Source: Rhizobium halophilum (GTDB lineage Bacteria; Pseudomonadota; Alphaproteobacteria; Rhizobiales; Rhizobiaceae). From it: DNA of 64,000 nucleotides. This document shows, piece by piece, positions 36,325 to 44,799 of the stretch. How positions within the stretch are numbered: position 1 is the first letter of the stretch; each line of letters starts with the position of its first letter. The notes below the pieces were generated by a model. It searched no databases, was not told where the DNA came from, and saw only the letters and a program-made list of their open reading frames with translations. A program made the position numbers and the translations under genes. Location: NCBI RefSeq assembly GCF_021648825.1, contig NZ_JAKJHS010000005.1, positions 186,001-250,000 of the forward strand. Direction: 5' to 3'.

Positions 36325-37151
36325 CGGGATTGCGCCTTGGTTTCAATTTCTGGCTTGGTGCCTTGCTGACCCTCTTGGTGGTCCTTGCCGGGGTGCTCGC
36401 TCCATGGATTGCTCCGTTCGATCCGGTTTTCGACGCGGATCTGATGAACTCCGAGCTACCTCCAGATTCCACGTTCTGGTTCGGGACGGACGGGCAGGGA
36501 CGCGATGTTTTCACCCGTATTCTCTATGGTGCGCAGATATCGTTGACCGTGGGCATCGTCTCACAAGTGATCAATTCACTGATCGGTGTGACACTTGGCA
36601 TGACGGCCGCATACTGGGGCGGCTGGTGGGACGATCTGGTGAACGGCTTGACGAACGTCATGCTTGCTATCCCTTCGCTGATCTTCGCACTGGGGGTTAT
36701 GGCCGTACTTGGTCCCGGTCTTCCTTCACTGTTGATTGCGCTGGGCCTGACCAACTGGAGCTGGACCTGCCGCATCGCCCGCTCATCGACGCTTTCGCTG
36801 AAATCCCAGGGTTACGTGCAGGCTGCCCAGACACTCGGTTACGGCGATCTACGCATCATGTTTACGCAGATCCTGCCGAACATGATGGGCCCAATCCTCG
36901 TCATGGCGACACTCGGAATGGGGTCAGCAGTCCTCTCGGAGGCTGCACTTTCCTTCCTGGGCCTTGGGATCCAGCCTCCGTTCCCGAGCTGGGGCGCGAT
37001 GCTGACGGATGCACGTCAATTGATCCAGCTCGCTCCGTGGGTGGCGATCTTCCCCGGCTTGGCCATCTTCCTGTCGGTCCTTGGATTCAATCTTCTGGGA
37101 GACGGTCTGCGCGATAGTCTCGACCCCCATATGAGGACGCGCAACATATGA
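36321..37151 (+). CDS. ABC importer permease, DppC type
   Basis: A 276-residue permease with GTG start overlapping the previous stop (GTGA). One helix near residues 10-30, then FWFGTDGQGRDVFTRILYG, the conserved DppC periplasmic entry. The EAA loop is around SQGYVQAAQTLGYGDLRIMF. Its stop overlaps the start of the first ATPase gene, consistent with one translation-coupled operon. Confidence 0.9.
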   Translation: MTGLRLGFNFWLGALLTLLVVLAGVLAPWIAPFDPVFDADLMNSELPPDSTFWFGTDGQGRDVFTRILYGAQISLTVGIVSQVINSLIGVTLGMTAAYWGGWWDDLVNGLTNVMLAIPSLIFALGVMAVLGPGLPSLLIALGLTNWSWTCRIARSSTLSLKSQGYVQAAQTLGYGDLRIMFTQILPNMMGPILVMATLGMGSAVLSEAALSFLGLGIQPPFPSWGAMLTDARQLIQLAPWVAIFPGLAIFLSVLGFNLLGDGLRDSLDPHMRTRNI

Positions 37152-38059
37152 CAGAAGCCCTTCTCGACGTCAGAGATCTTCGTCTGGGCGTGGTACAGAA
37201 ACGCGCTACTCTCCATGCAATTCTCAAGGGCGTGTCGTTTCAGATCTTGCCGGGAGAGGCTTACGGACTGGTCGGGGAATCGGGGTCGGGGAAATCTGTT
37301 ACCTCGCTTGCCATCATGGGATTGCTAGGCAAACCTCTCTCCGTCACCGGCGGCGCCCTTCTGTTCAAGGGCCAGAACCTGCTCGACCTGTCAAAGCGCG
37401 AGATGCGCCGCTTGCGGGGCAATCGCATCGCGATGATCTTCCAGGAACCGATGACAGCACTGAACCCGCTCGCGACCGTGGGACGGCAAATTGCGGAAAT
37501 GTATATGCTCCATCAAGGGAAAGGCCGCCAAGAGGCGCAGGAGTTGGCGATCGAGGCTTTAGCGAGCGTGCGGGTGCCGAACCCTGACCGCCGGGCGAAG
37601 GACTATCCCCATCAGATGTCAGGGGGCCTGCGGCAGCGCGTGATGATTGCAATGGCACTGGCCTGCGATCCTGATCTCCTCATCGCCGACGAGCCCACGA
37701 CGGCACTCGATGTGACCGTGCAGGCGGAGGTGTTGCGTCTGATCAAGGATCTGTGTGCAGAACGCGGCACTGCGGTGCTCTTCATCAGTCATGATCTGGG
37801 GGTCATTGCGAGTATCTGCCAACGCGTCGGCGTGATGTACGCTGGATGCCTCGTGGAGGAAAACGAAACCAAGGCTCTTTTTCAGGATCCCCGCCACGAA
37901 TACACCCGTGGCCTGCTTGGGGCGCTGCCGCAGCTTGGCAGCCGAAGCCAGAACGGCCGGCGTCGACTGGTGGATATCGACAGCATCATTGCGGACCGAT
38001 CAAAGCTCACCGAGACCAGCTTTATCGTGCCCAGGCGTCCCCAAGGAGGTCAGGCATGA
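37148..38059 (+). CDS. ABC importer ATP-binding protein, DppD type
   Basis: A 303-residue ATPase. Walker A GESGSGKS near residue 42, Q-loop [11 protein letters not shown], signature MSGGLRQRV near 158, Walker [13 protein letters not shown], and switch His in ISHDLGV. The C-terminal oligopeptide/dipeptide extension ([15 protein letters not shown]) is present. It overlaps both neighbours by 4 bases. Confidence 0.92.
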   Translation: MTEALLDVRDLRLGVVQKRATLHAILKGVSFQILPGEAYGLVGESGSGKSVTSLAIMGLLGKPLSVTGGALLFKGQNLLDLSKREMRRLRGNRIAMIFQEPMTALNPLATVGRQIAEMYMLHQGKGRQEAQELAIEALASVRVPNPDRRAKDYPHQMSGGLRQRVMIAMALACDPDLLIADEPTTALDVTVQAEVLRLIKDLCAERGTAVLFISHDLGVIASICQRVGVMYAGCLVEENETKALFQDPRHEYTRGLLGALPQLGSRSQNGRRRLVDIDSIIADRSKLTETSFIVPRRPQGGQA

Positions 38060-39018
38060 GCGGTCCACTCTTGCGGGTCGACGATCTGCATGTGCGGTTT
38101 CCCGTTTCGGGGGCAGGGCTGCTCGGAAGCGGACGCCGCATGCTCCATGCGGTGAACGGCGTCAGTTTTGAACTCGCCAAGGGTGAGTGTCTCTCGATCG
38201 TTGGTGAATCCGGCTGCGGCAAGTCTACGACCGCCCTGTCGATCGTTGGTCTTCAGGAGCCGACGAAAGGTACGATCCGATATCGTGATCAGCCGCTGAA
38301 CGGAGCAGATGCCCCCTCTCGATTGCAGCGTGCGAAAGCAGTGCAAATGGTCTTCCAGGACCCCTACGCGTCGCTCAATCCGCGTCAGTCGATTCACACG
38401 TCACTGGCGGCGCCCTTGCGGCTTCATGGTGTTACCTCTGCATCCGAGATTTCCGATCGCGTCGAGGTCATGCTCAACAGTGTCGGGCTGACGCCTGATC
38501 AGGCAAAGCGCTATCCTCACGAATTTTCCGGTGGTCAACGCCAGCGCATCGGCATTGCCCGCGCGCTGATCCTCGAGCCGGAAGTCGTCGTGCTTGACGA
38601 GCCGGTTTCGGCGCTTGATGTTTCCATCCGAGCGCAGATCATCAACCTGCTCCTCGATCTGCAGGAGAAGTTCTCTCTTTCCTATCTGATGATCAGCCAC
38701 GACTTGAGCGTGGTCGAGCACATGAGCGATCGCGTTCTCGTCATGTATTTCGGTCAGATCGTGGAAGAGGGTGGCTGGCAGGATATCTTCGAGGCGCCCG
38801 CACATCCCTATACGAGGCGGCTCATCGCAGCCATCCCCAAGCCGGGCTTCTCTTCGGATGAAATGGCGCAGAAGACGGATCCGACTCCAGGGTTGCCTTC
38901 TGGACGGGGGTTTGTTTCCGACGGCTCGAACGCCCCGGATGTTTTTGTGGCTCCTGCGCCGTCAGAGCTCGTCGAATTCGCCCCCGGCCATCGGGTAAGA
39001 TTAAGCCCTGCGGATTGA
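38056..39018 (+). CDS. ABC importer ATP-binding protein, DppF type
   Basis: A 320-residue ATPase and last gene of the amidohydrolase-importer operon. Walker A GESGCGKS near residue 55, signature FSGGQRQRI near 160, Walker B VVVLDEPVSALD, switch ISHDLSV, and C-terminal HPYTRRLIAAIPKPG. The ATG at 38056 overlaps the previous stop and follows AAGGAGG. With the DppD-type subunit it drives the permease pair. Confidence 0.92.
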   Translation: MSGPLLRVDDLHVRFPVSGAGLLGSGRRMLHAVNGVSFELAKGECLSIVGESGCGKSTTALSIVGLQEPTKGTIRYRDQPLNGADAPSRLQRAKAVQMVFQDPYASLNPRQSIHTSLAAPLRLHGVTSASEISDRVEVMLNSVGLTPDQAKRYPHEFSGGQRQRIGIARALILEPEVVVLDEPVSALDVSIRAQIINLLLDLQEKFSLSYLMISHDLSVVEHMSDRVLVMYFGQIVEEGGWQDIFEAPAHPYTRRLIAAIPKPGFSSDEMAQKTDPTPGLPSGRGFVSDGSNAPDVFVAPAPSELVEFAPGHRVRLSPAD

Positions 39019-39062
39019 TGGAAGCGCAAAAGGGCCGCATCGACCGCTTGAGAGCCACATCT

Positions 39063-39494
39063 TCAACGCACGATGCGGTCTGAGAGGATGATGGAGGAAA
39101 GCGTGCGCTCCACGCCAGGCAGTTCCCCGATCAGGTCAATCAGTCGGTCGAGATGGGCAATGGACGGCGATGCGATAACGGCAATCAGATCGTAGAGTCC
39201 GTTGACCGAATGCAATGATCGGATCTCCTGTATCGCTTCAAGTTCGGCGGTAACAGCAGCAAGCGCTTTCGGTGCTATCGTGATCAGCACATGCGCGCGG
39301 ATCAGCCCTGCCAGGTACTCATCCGAGAGCCGTACGGCATAACCCGCAATTACGCCTTCTCTTTCCAGCCTGTCCAATCGAGCCTGCACGGTGGTGCGCG
39401 ACAACCCCAGTTGCCTTGCCAGTGTTGCCACAGGCATTCGAGCATTCTCGGCCAGCAGGCCAAGAAGCTCACGATCTTTCGCTGTTACTTGCAT
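39063..39494 (-). CDS. Lrp/AsnC-family transcriptional regulator
   Basis: A 143-residue feast/famine regulator. N-terminal HTH at about 1-50 (ARMPVATLARQLGLSRTTVQ), then an amino-acid-binding RAM domain (VHVLITIAPK-like strand, SVNGLYDLIAVI). Divergent from the saccharopine dehydrogenase-like gene, which it probably controls in response to an amino acid, lysine being a reasonable guess given that target. Confidence 0.9.
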   Translation of the reverse strand: MQVTAKDRELLGLLAENARMPVATLARQLGLSRTTVQARLDRLEREGVIAGYAVRLSDEYLAGLIRAHVLITIAPKALAAVTAELEAIQEIRSLHSVNGLYDLIAVIASPSIAHLDRLIDLIGELPGVERTLSSIILSDRIVR

Positions 39495-39501
39495 TTCGCA
39501 C

Positions 39502-39527
39502 AGATCTTTGCATCGATTTGTAGATCT
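39502..39527. promoter_or_regulatory. paired AGATCT sites between lrp-like gene and its divergent target
   Basis: Two AGATCT palindromes at 39502-39507 and 39522-39527 are spaced exactly 20 bases apart, about two helical turns. They lie 8 bases upstream of the Lrp-like start. This fits cooperative binding by an Lrp/AsnC oligomer. Confidence 0.4.
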
Positions 39528-39618
39528 TGATACCGTAATTCGTCTATTTCGTCGCTATGAATCGAAGGTGCCACGTAGGAGTCTTTGTCTGAAACGAATA
39601 CAGGGCAAAGGATTTCAG

Positions 39619-40764
39619 ATGAAGCAGATCGTTATTGTCGGAGCGGGAAAGATTGGTGGTGCAGTGGCTCGCATGCTGGCAGCCACGAAGGATTACGAGG
39701 TCACGTTGACCGATGCGAGTGAGGCGCAACTTGCAGCGTTCAGTCCGCTTGCCGTGATCAAAACATCTCTCGTCGATATCAAAGATCACGCCAGTCTCGT
39801 ATCCCTTTTCGAGGGAACATTTGCGGTCTTGTCGGCGGCTCCTTTCCATCTGACCGGTCTCGTCGCGGAAGCTGCGGTTGAGGCGGGAACCCATTATCTC
39901 GATCTGACGGAAGACGTGGCAACCACTCGGAGGGTAGAAAGCCTTGCAGCACAGGCAAAGTCTGCACTGATCCCCCAATGTGGTCTTGCACCCGGCTTCA
40001 TCGCTATCGTCGCGGCCGATCTTGCAGGTCGGTTCGATACGCTCGACACCGTTCGCATGCGTGTGGGTGCCTTGCCGCAGTATCCGTCAAACGCTCTCAA
40101 TTACAATCTTACCTGGAGCACGGACGGGCTGATCAACGAGTACATCGAGCCCTGCGAGGCTATCGTTGAAGGACAATTGATCTCGGTTCCTGCAATGGAG
40201 GAACGGGAGGAGTTTTCGCTCGACGGGGTGACCTACGAAGCGTTCAACACCTCCGGTGGCCTTGGGACCCTGGCAAAGACCCTGGCGGGCAAGGTGCGTA
40301 CGATGAACTACCGCACCATCCGCTATCCGGGTCATCAGGCGATCGTGAAGGCTCTTCTCAACGATCTCAATCTGCGCAACCGCCGTGACGTGCTGAAGGA
40401 CCTTTTCGAGAATGCCCTCCCGGCGACGAACCAGGACGTCGTGGTGGTCTTCGTTACCGTTTGCGGCTGGAAGGACGGGCGGTATCTTCAGGAGACCTAC
40501 GCGAACAAAATCTACGCAGGAATGGTTGCAGGCCACAGGATGAGCGCGATCCAGATCACCACCGCTGCCGGTATTTCCGCCGTGCTCGATTTGCTGGCTG
40601 ACGGTCAACTGCCGGCCACCGGCTTTGTCCGGCAGGAGGAGATCGGGCTTGAAGCCTTCCTGTCGAACCGTTTTGGACAAATGTACGCGCACAGGCCGTC
40701 GAGCCTGGAAAACAGGAAAAACCCAGAAACCGTGCCAGAACCTCGTCTTGCCCAGGAATGCTAG
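39619..40764 (+). CDS. saccharopine dehydrogenase family protein, lysine 6-dehydrogenase-like
   Basis: A 381-residue NAD(P)-dependent enzyme. The N-terminal Rossmann fold begins VIVGAGKIGGAVARML. The family core follows: GTHYLDLTED near 95, PQCGLAPGFI near 120, NYNLTWSTDGLINEY near 160, and AFNTSGGLGTLAKTL near 210. This pattern is closest to lysine 6-dehydrogenase / carboxynorspermidine-type members, but the substrate is not certain. The ATG at 39619 follows AAAGG. The divergent Lrp gene suggests control by an amino acid. Confidence 0.82.
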   Translation: MKQIVIVGAGKIGGAVARMLAATKDYEVTLTDASEAQLAAFSPLAVIKTSLVDIKDHASLVSLFEGTFAVLSAAPFHLTGLVAEAAVEAGTHYLDLTEDVATTRRVESLAAQAKSALIPQCGLAPGFIAIVAADLAGRFDTLDTVRMRVGALPQYPSNALNYNLTWSTDGLINEYIEPCEAIVEGQLISVPAMEEREEFSLDGVTYEAFNTSGGLGTLAKTLAGKVRTMNYRTIRYPGHQAIVKALLNDLNLRNRRDVLKDLFENALPATNQDVVVVFVTVCGWKDGRYLQETYANKIYAGMVAGHRMSAIQITTAAGISAVLDLLADGQLPATGFVRQEEIGLEAFLSNRFGQMYAHRPSSLENRKNPETVPEPRLAQEC

Positions 40765-41058
40765 GGCGTGACCTGTCTGCTGTTCTGGGTAGGTGGACCT
40801 GCAAGAAGGAGAGCGATCCCGCGAGGTGACGGAGAACTTGGCGTCGAGCAGCCTCAGCTCCTAGCCACCTCACCTGGGTCCTCTGTCGACTGTCCCCCAC
40901 ATCGATGGGCACAGACAGGGGTCGCCCGGTAACCTTACGGATGTCGGGCCACGGACAACCGACGTTTATTCGTCTATCCTTTTCTTCCGGCTCTACAAAG
41001 CCTCCAGGATGCCCCGGATCGCGTTCTGGAATGTGCCCGACGCCGCACCAGCGAGCTG
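40765..41058. other. non-coding gap before the fnr remnant
   Basis: No supported gene, repeat or RNA is seen. All six frames are broken or give non-protein-like products. It may be residual sequence from the rearrangement that truncated the neighbouring fnr-like and hemN genes. Confidence 0.5.
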
Positions 41059-41309
41059 CTAGTCCTTCACTTCCTCGGCAAGGGCAGAAAGGGCCACAAC
41101 GTCTCGCACGAGCAATTTCTGGCGCCCGCCTTCTACCAGGCCCTTTCCTTCCCAAGCGCTGAGAATACGGGAGACGGTATGGAGCGTCGTCCCGGTCATC
41201 TCGGCTATATCCTGGCGCGAAATCGGGAAGTCGATGCGGATCCCCGCGTCTTCCTTCTTCCCTGCTTGCTTGGTGAGGCGAAGGACGGTGTGGGCAAACT
41301 GCGCCGGTC
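41059..41309 (-). pseudogene. C-terminal fragment of an Fnr/Crp-family regulator
   Basis: About 80 codons remain, encoding only the winged helix: IDFPISRQDIAEMTGTTLHT (helix-turn-helix with recognition region TTLHTVSRILSAWE), then wing GRQKLLVRDVVALS and stop. The cyclic-nucleotide or iron-sulfur sensor half, about 150 residues, is missing and replaced at about 41310 by hemN sequence. In rhizobia fnrN-type regulators often neighbour hemN, so this is probably the stump of such a gene. No start codon supports expression. Confidence 0.75.
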
Positions 41310-42570
41310 CTTGCCCGGAACCTATGCATCATGGTTGAAGGCAATTCCGGCGGATCGAGCGACGTCTCTTTACCTCCACATCCCCTTCTGCCGATCCATG
41401 TGCTGGTACTGCGGTTGCCACACGACGATCACCGAAAAAGACAAGCCGATCCTCGACTACCTCGAGGTTCTGCATCGGGAGATCGATCTGATCGCCGAAA
41501 CCCGTGGCGCCAGCTTCAATGTGGGCGAGATCCATTTCGGTGGCGGCACGCCGACCATCATCCAGCCGGAGGAATTCATCCAGCTGATGCAGGCCCTCCG
41601 CTCGAAGCTCGGCTTCGCGCCGCAGGTGAACACGGCAGTCGAGATCGACCCGCGCCGGCTGCAGCCCGAAATGGCGGCAGCACTCGGTCAGGCCGGCGTG
41701 ACCCGCGCCAGCCTCGGCGTCCAGAGCTTTGATCCGAAGGTGCAGAAGGCGATCAACCGCATCCAGACGGCGGAAACAACGCTCGCGGCCGTCGACAACC
41801 TGCGCGCCAATGGCATTCATGCCATTAACTTCGACCTCATCTACGGCCTTCCGCATCAAACTGTTGCGTCCTGCTTCGAGACGGTAGACCAGGCAGTGGC
41901 CATGCGCCCTGAGCGCTTCGCCGTGTTCGGCTACGCTCATATTCCGAGCTTCAAGAAGCACCAGCGGCTGATCGACGAGAACGCGCTTCCCAATGCGGCA
42001 GGACGCCATGCCCAGGCGCAGGCGATTGCCCACGGCTGGTGGAAGCAGGCTACCGGCAAATCGGTCTCGATCACTTCGCGCTGCCGGAAGACGAGTTGGC
42101 GGTGGCGCAGCGAAGGCAGGCTTCACCGCAATTTCCAGGGCTATACCACCGATGCCTGCGAAACCCTGGTTGGGCTCGGAGCTTCTTCGATCGGCAAGTT
42201 CCAGCAGGGGTACCACCAGAACGAAGTCCCGCCCGGGCTCTATGCAAGCCGCGTCTCGTCTGGCGAGTTGCCGACGGTGAAGACCTATCGCCTGACGGCC
42301 GAGGACCGACTGCGGGCTGAGGTCATCGAACGGCTGATGTGCGATTTTCACGTCGATGTCGCAGCAGTCGCCGCAGCGCACGGGTTCGATCCTCTTCTTC
42401 TGCTCACGCACAATGAGGCGCTGGAGGATCTTGAGCGGGACAATCTCGTTCAGCGTGAGGGAATGTCCGTACGCGTCGATGACAGACACCGCTTCGTCGT
42501 GCGCGCCGTAGCGGCAGCGTTTGACGCCTATCTGGCAACCGTCGAGCGCACCTACAGCACGGCCGCCTGA
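41310..42570 (+). pseudogene. hemN: oxygen-independent coproporphyrinogen III oxidase, damaged
   Basis: A radical-SAM HemN remnant. Intact: LYLHIPFCRSMCWYCGCHT with the CX3CX2C cluster, HFGGGTPT, and RASLGVQSFDPKVQKAINR. Two defects are visible. The usual N-terminal 40 or so residues are absent: homology starts at TYASWLKAIPADR, fused to antisense fnr sequence. Between about 42040 and 42110 the frame slips by one base and then returns two bases later in phase, so about 24 residues (normally the IGLDHFALPEDELAVAQ region) are read in the wrong frame. Probably non-functional unless these are assembly errors. Confidence 0.78.
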
Positions 42571-42599
42571 CCGAACCAGCCCCTTGGAAACGTAAAAAG

Positions 42600-42628
42600 A
42601 GCCCGGCAGGGGGATATCCCGCCGGGCT
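42600..42628 (-). terminator. hairpin between hemN and nnrU
   Basis: Perfect 8-base arms AGCCCGGC (42600-42607) and GCCGGGCT (42621-42628), with an inner palindrome GGGATATCCC. On the minus strand it is followed by CTTTTT; on the plus strand, where hemN ends, the expected T-tract is absent and nnrU-like codons begin at once. It may be a bidirectional terminator that lost its right flank. Confidence 0.55.
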
Positions 42629-42653
42629 GGCAGCGTTCACCGTCTTCGTAGGC

Positions 42654-43304
42654 TTGCATTCCGTCCCGGCCACGCCCTCGGTCCGGGCGCGGCTTGTGTC
42701 ACGTCTTGGGCACGGGACCTATATCGCCCTCTACTCGGCCGTGTCGCTTCTGGCCCTGACATGGCTGTTCTACGCCGCATTCAACCTCGACTATGTCGAA
42801 CTATGGGCTCCCGCCGCCTGGCAGGGGTGGGTCACCTTTGCGACGGCTCCCTTGGGGCTATTCTTCGTACTGGCGGGGCTGTTGAGCCGCAATCCGTTCT
42901 CGACGACCGCGCGGCGCGGTGGAGGCAAGCCGGGGGCGATTGTAGCGATCACGCGCCCCCCTGTCCTCTGGGGCTTTCTCATTTGGTCGCTCGGGCATAT
43001 CCCGCCTAATGGCGACCTTCGTTCGCTGGTGCTTTTCGGTGGCTTCACTGTCTTTACGGCCGGCAGCATGGCGATGGCCGAGAAAAGAGGCCGTCAAAGG
43101 GCGGGAATAGATTGGAGGCGACGGGCACAGGGGACGTCCCTCGTTCCTTTTGCCGCTTTGGGGAAGGGTAATGCCAGCCTGCGCGTCGACTCCCCTATGT
43201 TGCTTGCCTTGGCGGTGGATGTGGTCGTGTTCACATGGCTTCTTGCTGGCGGTCATGCGGCTCTGTTTGGAGTAGATCCTATCCCGTTCCTGAAGTCAGG
43301 CTAG
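42654..43304 (+). CDS. NnrU family protein, N-terminus probably lost
   Basis: A 216-residue membrane protein of the NnrU family, often found with nitrite or nitric oxide reductase genes. About five hydrophobic helices are visible (near residues 22-45, 60-82, 105-120, 125-140 and 185-210); HSVPATPSVRARLV and LWGFLIWSLGHIPPNGD are family-like. No ATG is available. The start shown is a TTG, but homology seems to extend upstream to about 42630 (LAAFTVFVGLHSVP), directly against the hairpin. The gene may have lost its start by deletion. Confidence 0.65.
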   Translation: MHSVPATPSVRARLVSRLGHGTYIALYSAVSLLALTWLFYAAFNLDYVELWAPAAWQGWVTFATAPLGLFFVLAGLLSRNPFSTTARRGGGKPGAIVAITRPPVLWGFLIWSLGHIPPNGDLRSLVLFGGFTVFTAGSMAMAEKRGRQRAGIDWRRRAQGTSLVPFAALGKGNASLRVDSPMLLALAVDVVVFTWLLAGGHAALFGVDPIPFLKSG

Positions 43305-43334
43305 CCGCATCGTCTCAATGCAAAACTCCGGTGA

Positions 43335-43559
43335 TCACAAGGGGGCTACGGGGGCTTCCTGCGCGGATGGCGTGACAGCGAGAGTTGCACGGAGCGCCTC
43401 AATAGAACGATTATGGTTTTCTATGGCATGAAGGTGGACCGCCTCTGCGGCCTCCTGAGTTGGCTCGGGACTCTGGCCAGCGCCTTCGCGACGCAGCTTC
43501 TCGATCATCGCCTCATGAACTGAAATCTGCTCTTCGATGAATGATGAGAAAGATGACAT
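43335..43559 (-). CDS. small hypothetical protein, 74 aa
   Basis: A 74-residue soluble protein, mostly amphipathic helix: MSSFSSFIEEQISVHEAMIE, then EKLRREGAGQSPEPTQEAAE and a second helix with NRSIEALRATLAV. The ATG at 43559 has GGAGG 7 bases upstream; the frame is open a further 51 bases without a ribosome site. Possible coiled-coil. No family recognised, and no clear link to neighbours. Confidence 0.6.
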   Translation of the reverse strand: MSSFSSFIEEQISVHEAMIEKLRREGAGQSPEPTQEAAEAVHLHAIENHNRSIEALRATLAVTPSAQEAPVAPL

Positions 43560-43714
43560 CGTGTACCTCCGTCTTTGACGCATCAGAGACGCCTTAAGGA
43601 CTCGTCGCATTGATGGAGATCAGACAATCAAAAAGATCACCGGCGTTGCTCGTCCGGTGTGGAGCGTCCCCCCTTGGCGGCGCGATAGATCTGGAAAGTT
43701 GCGGCCCCTGCCAC

Positions 43715-44662
43715 TCAAGGAGCGGAGCGCTCATTTGCCGCTACAGAGGAGACTAGCGATCTCGTGCGAATGCGGGCCGTCTTTCGGTATTCACGGGGCG
43801 TGAATCCCGTCTCCAAACGGAAGTACCGGTTGAAGTTAGACAGGTTGTTGAAGCCTGCCTCGAAGCAGATGTCGGTGATTGGAACATCCGTCTCCGCCAG
43901 CAACGTTCGTGCGCGCCAAACGCGGACAGAGCGGCTGTAGGCGGAGAAGTTCATGCCTGTGAGGCGCCGGAAGGCGCGGGAGAAGGCAGAGGATTCAAGG
44001 CCGACGAGATACGCCACCTCATGCATGGAGGCGCCAGGATTGGACTGCATGATCTGGATAGCTCGGTCGATCCGTCGGTGCCGTCGGTCGGAGACGTTGT
44101 TGTAGGTTGCGGTGAAGTGCTCGCTCGCGAGGATACGCTTGTGAGGAGCCGCCTCTACCCGCTCCAAGATCTCGATGAAAAGGCCGAGCCGGCTGCTGCC
44201 CTGGCTCTCGTGCAGTTCAATGACTTTTCCGCCGATCTCGATCGCTTCGGGCCCTAGAATTTCTAGCCCTCTATCCGCAGAAGGCTTCAGGCGATGAAGC
44301 ACCTCGAACTCACGACAGACGGAGCGGGCGCCGATTAGCGCATCGGCATCGAACTGCAGGACCAGATCGCGGCCGGGGAGGTGTGGCGCGCCCGGCGTGA
44401 TCCAGTTATGGGGCAGGTTCGTCCCGGTCAGCATCAGGTGGCCGGGTTTGAACGGTCCGACATAGTCGCCAACATACGCAAAGCCTTGAGCGGCCGGAAT
44501 AAAGTGAATTTCCCATTCCGGATGATAGTTCCAGATGCAGATCGGGTTCGGGTAGTCATCACGTCGGACCAGGTAGGACTTGCCCTGTGGCAGGACGATC
44601 TGCTCACGTGTCGCCGTAAACGTGTCGGAGACAGAGCGAGGGAAATCTGGTGCCACCGTCAT
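43715..44662 (-). CDS. AraC-family transcriptional regulator of the polyol operon
   Basis: A 315-residue AraC/XylS protein. The N-terminal cupin-like sensor is at about 20-150 (FIPAAQGFAYVGDYVGPFKPG, with a His-Asn pair in LPHNW). The C-terminal pair of helix-turn-helix units lies at about 205-300 (MHEVAYLVGLESSAFSRAFR, then PITDICFEAGFNNLSNFNRY). Divergent from the sugar-binding-protein gene at 44800, so it likely activates that operon with its polyol. The ATG at 44662 is preferred over an upstream TTG. Confidence 0.88.
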   Translation of the reverse strand: MTVAPDFPRSVSDTFTATREQIVLPQGKSYLVRRDDYPNPICIWNYHPEWEIHFIPAAQGFAYVGDYVGPFKPGHLMLTGTNLPHNWITPGAPHLPGRDLVLQFDADALIGARSVCREFEVLHRLKPSADRGLEILGPEAIEIGGKVIELHESQGSSRLGLFIEILERVEAAPHKRILASEHFTATYNNVSDRRHRRIDRAIQIMQSNPGASMHEVAYLVGLESSAFSRAFRRLTGMNFSAYSRSVRVWRARTLLAETDVPITDICFEAGFNNLSNFNRYFRLETGFTPREYRKTARIRTRSLVSSVAANERSAP

Positions 44663-44799
44663 AAGAAATCGCCCAAATGCAAAGCAGAAAGTCAAAATAG
44701 TATCACTTCGCGTCAGATTGCAAACTAGTTCACGCTCCTGACATCCACAGAATAGGCCCCGTCGACGGCCATGGGAGTTGCCGTCCGAGGGAGGAAATC

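Noticed and set aside
40765..41058. Possible integrase or transposase remnant at the rearranged locus
   Set aside because: All three plus frames were read; a GKGRKGHN-like string appeared but neighbouring residues did not fit a tyrosine recombinase, and no inverted repeats or target duplications were found.
40556..41344. 262-codon minus-strand frame across the fnr remnant
   Set aside because: The Fnr helix-turn-helix is encoded in another frame of this strand; this frame gives no protein-like sequence.
41329..42489. 386-codon minus-strand frame
   Set aside because: Antisense to hemN; composition of a shadow frame. HemN motifs on the plus strand are unambiguous even though damaged.
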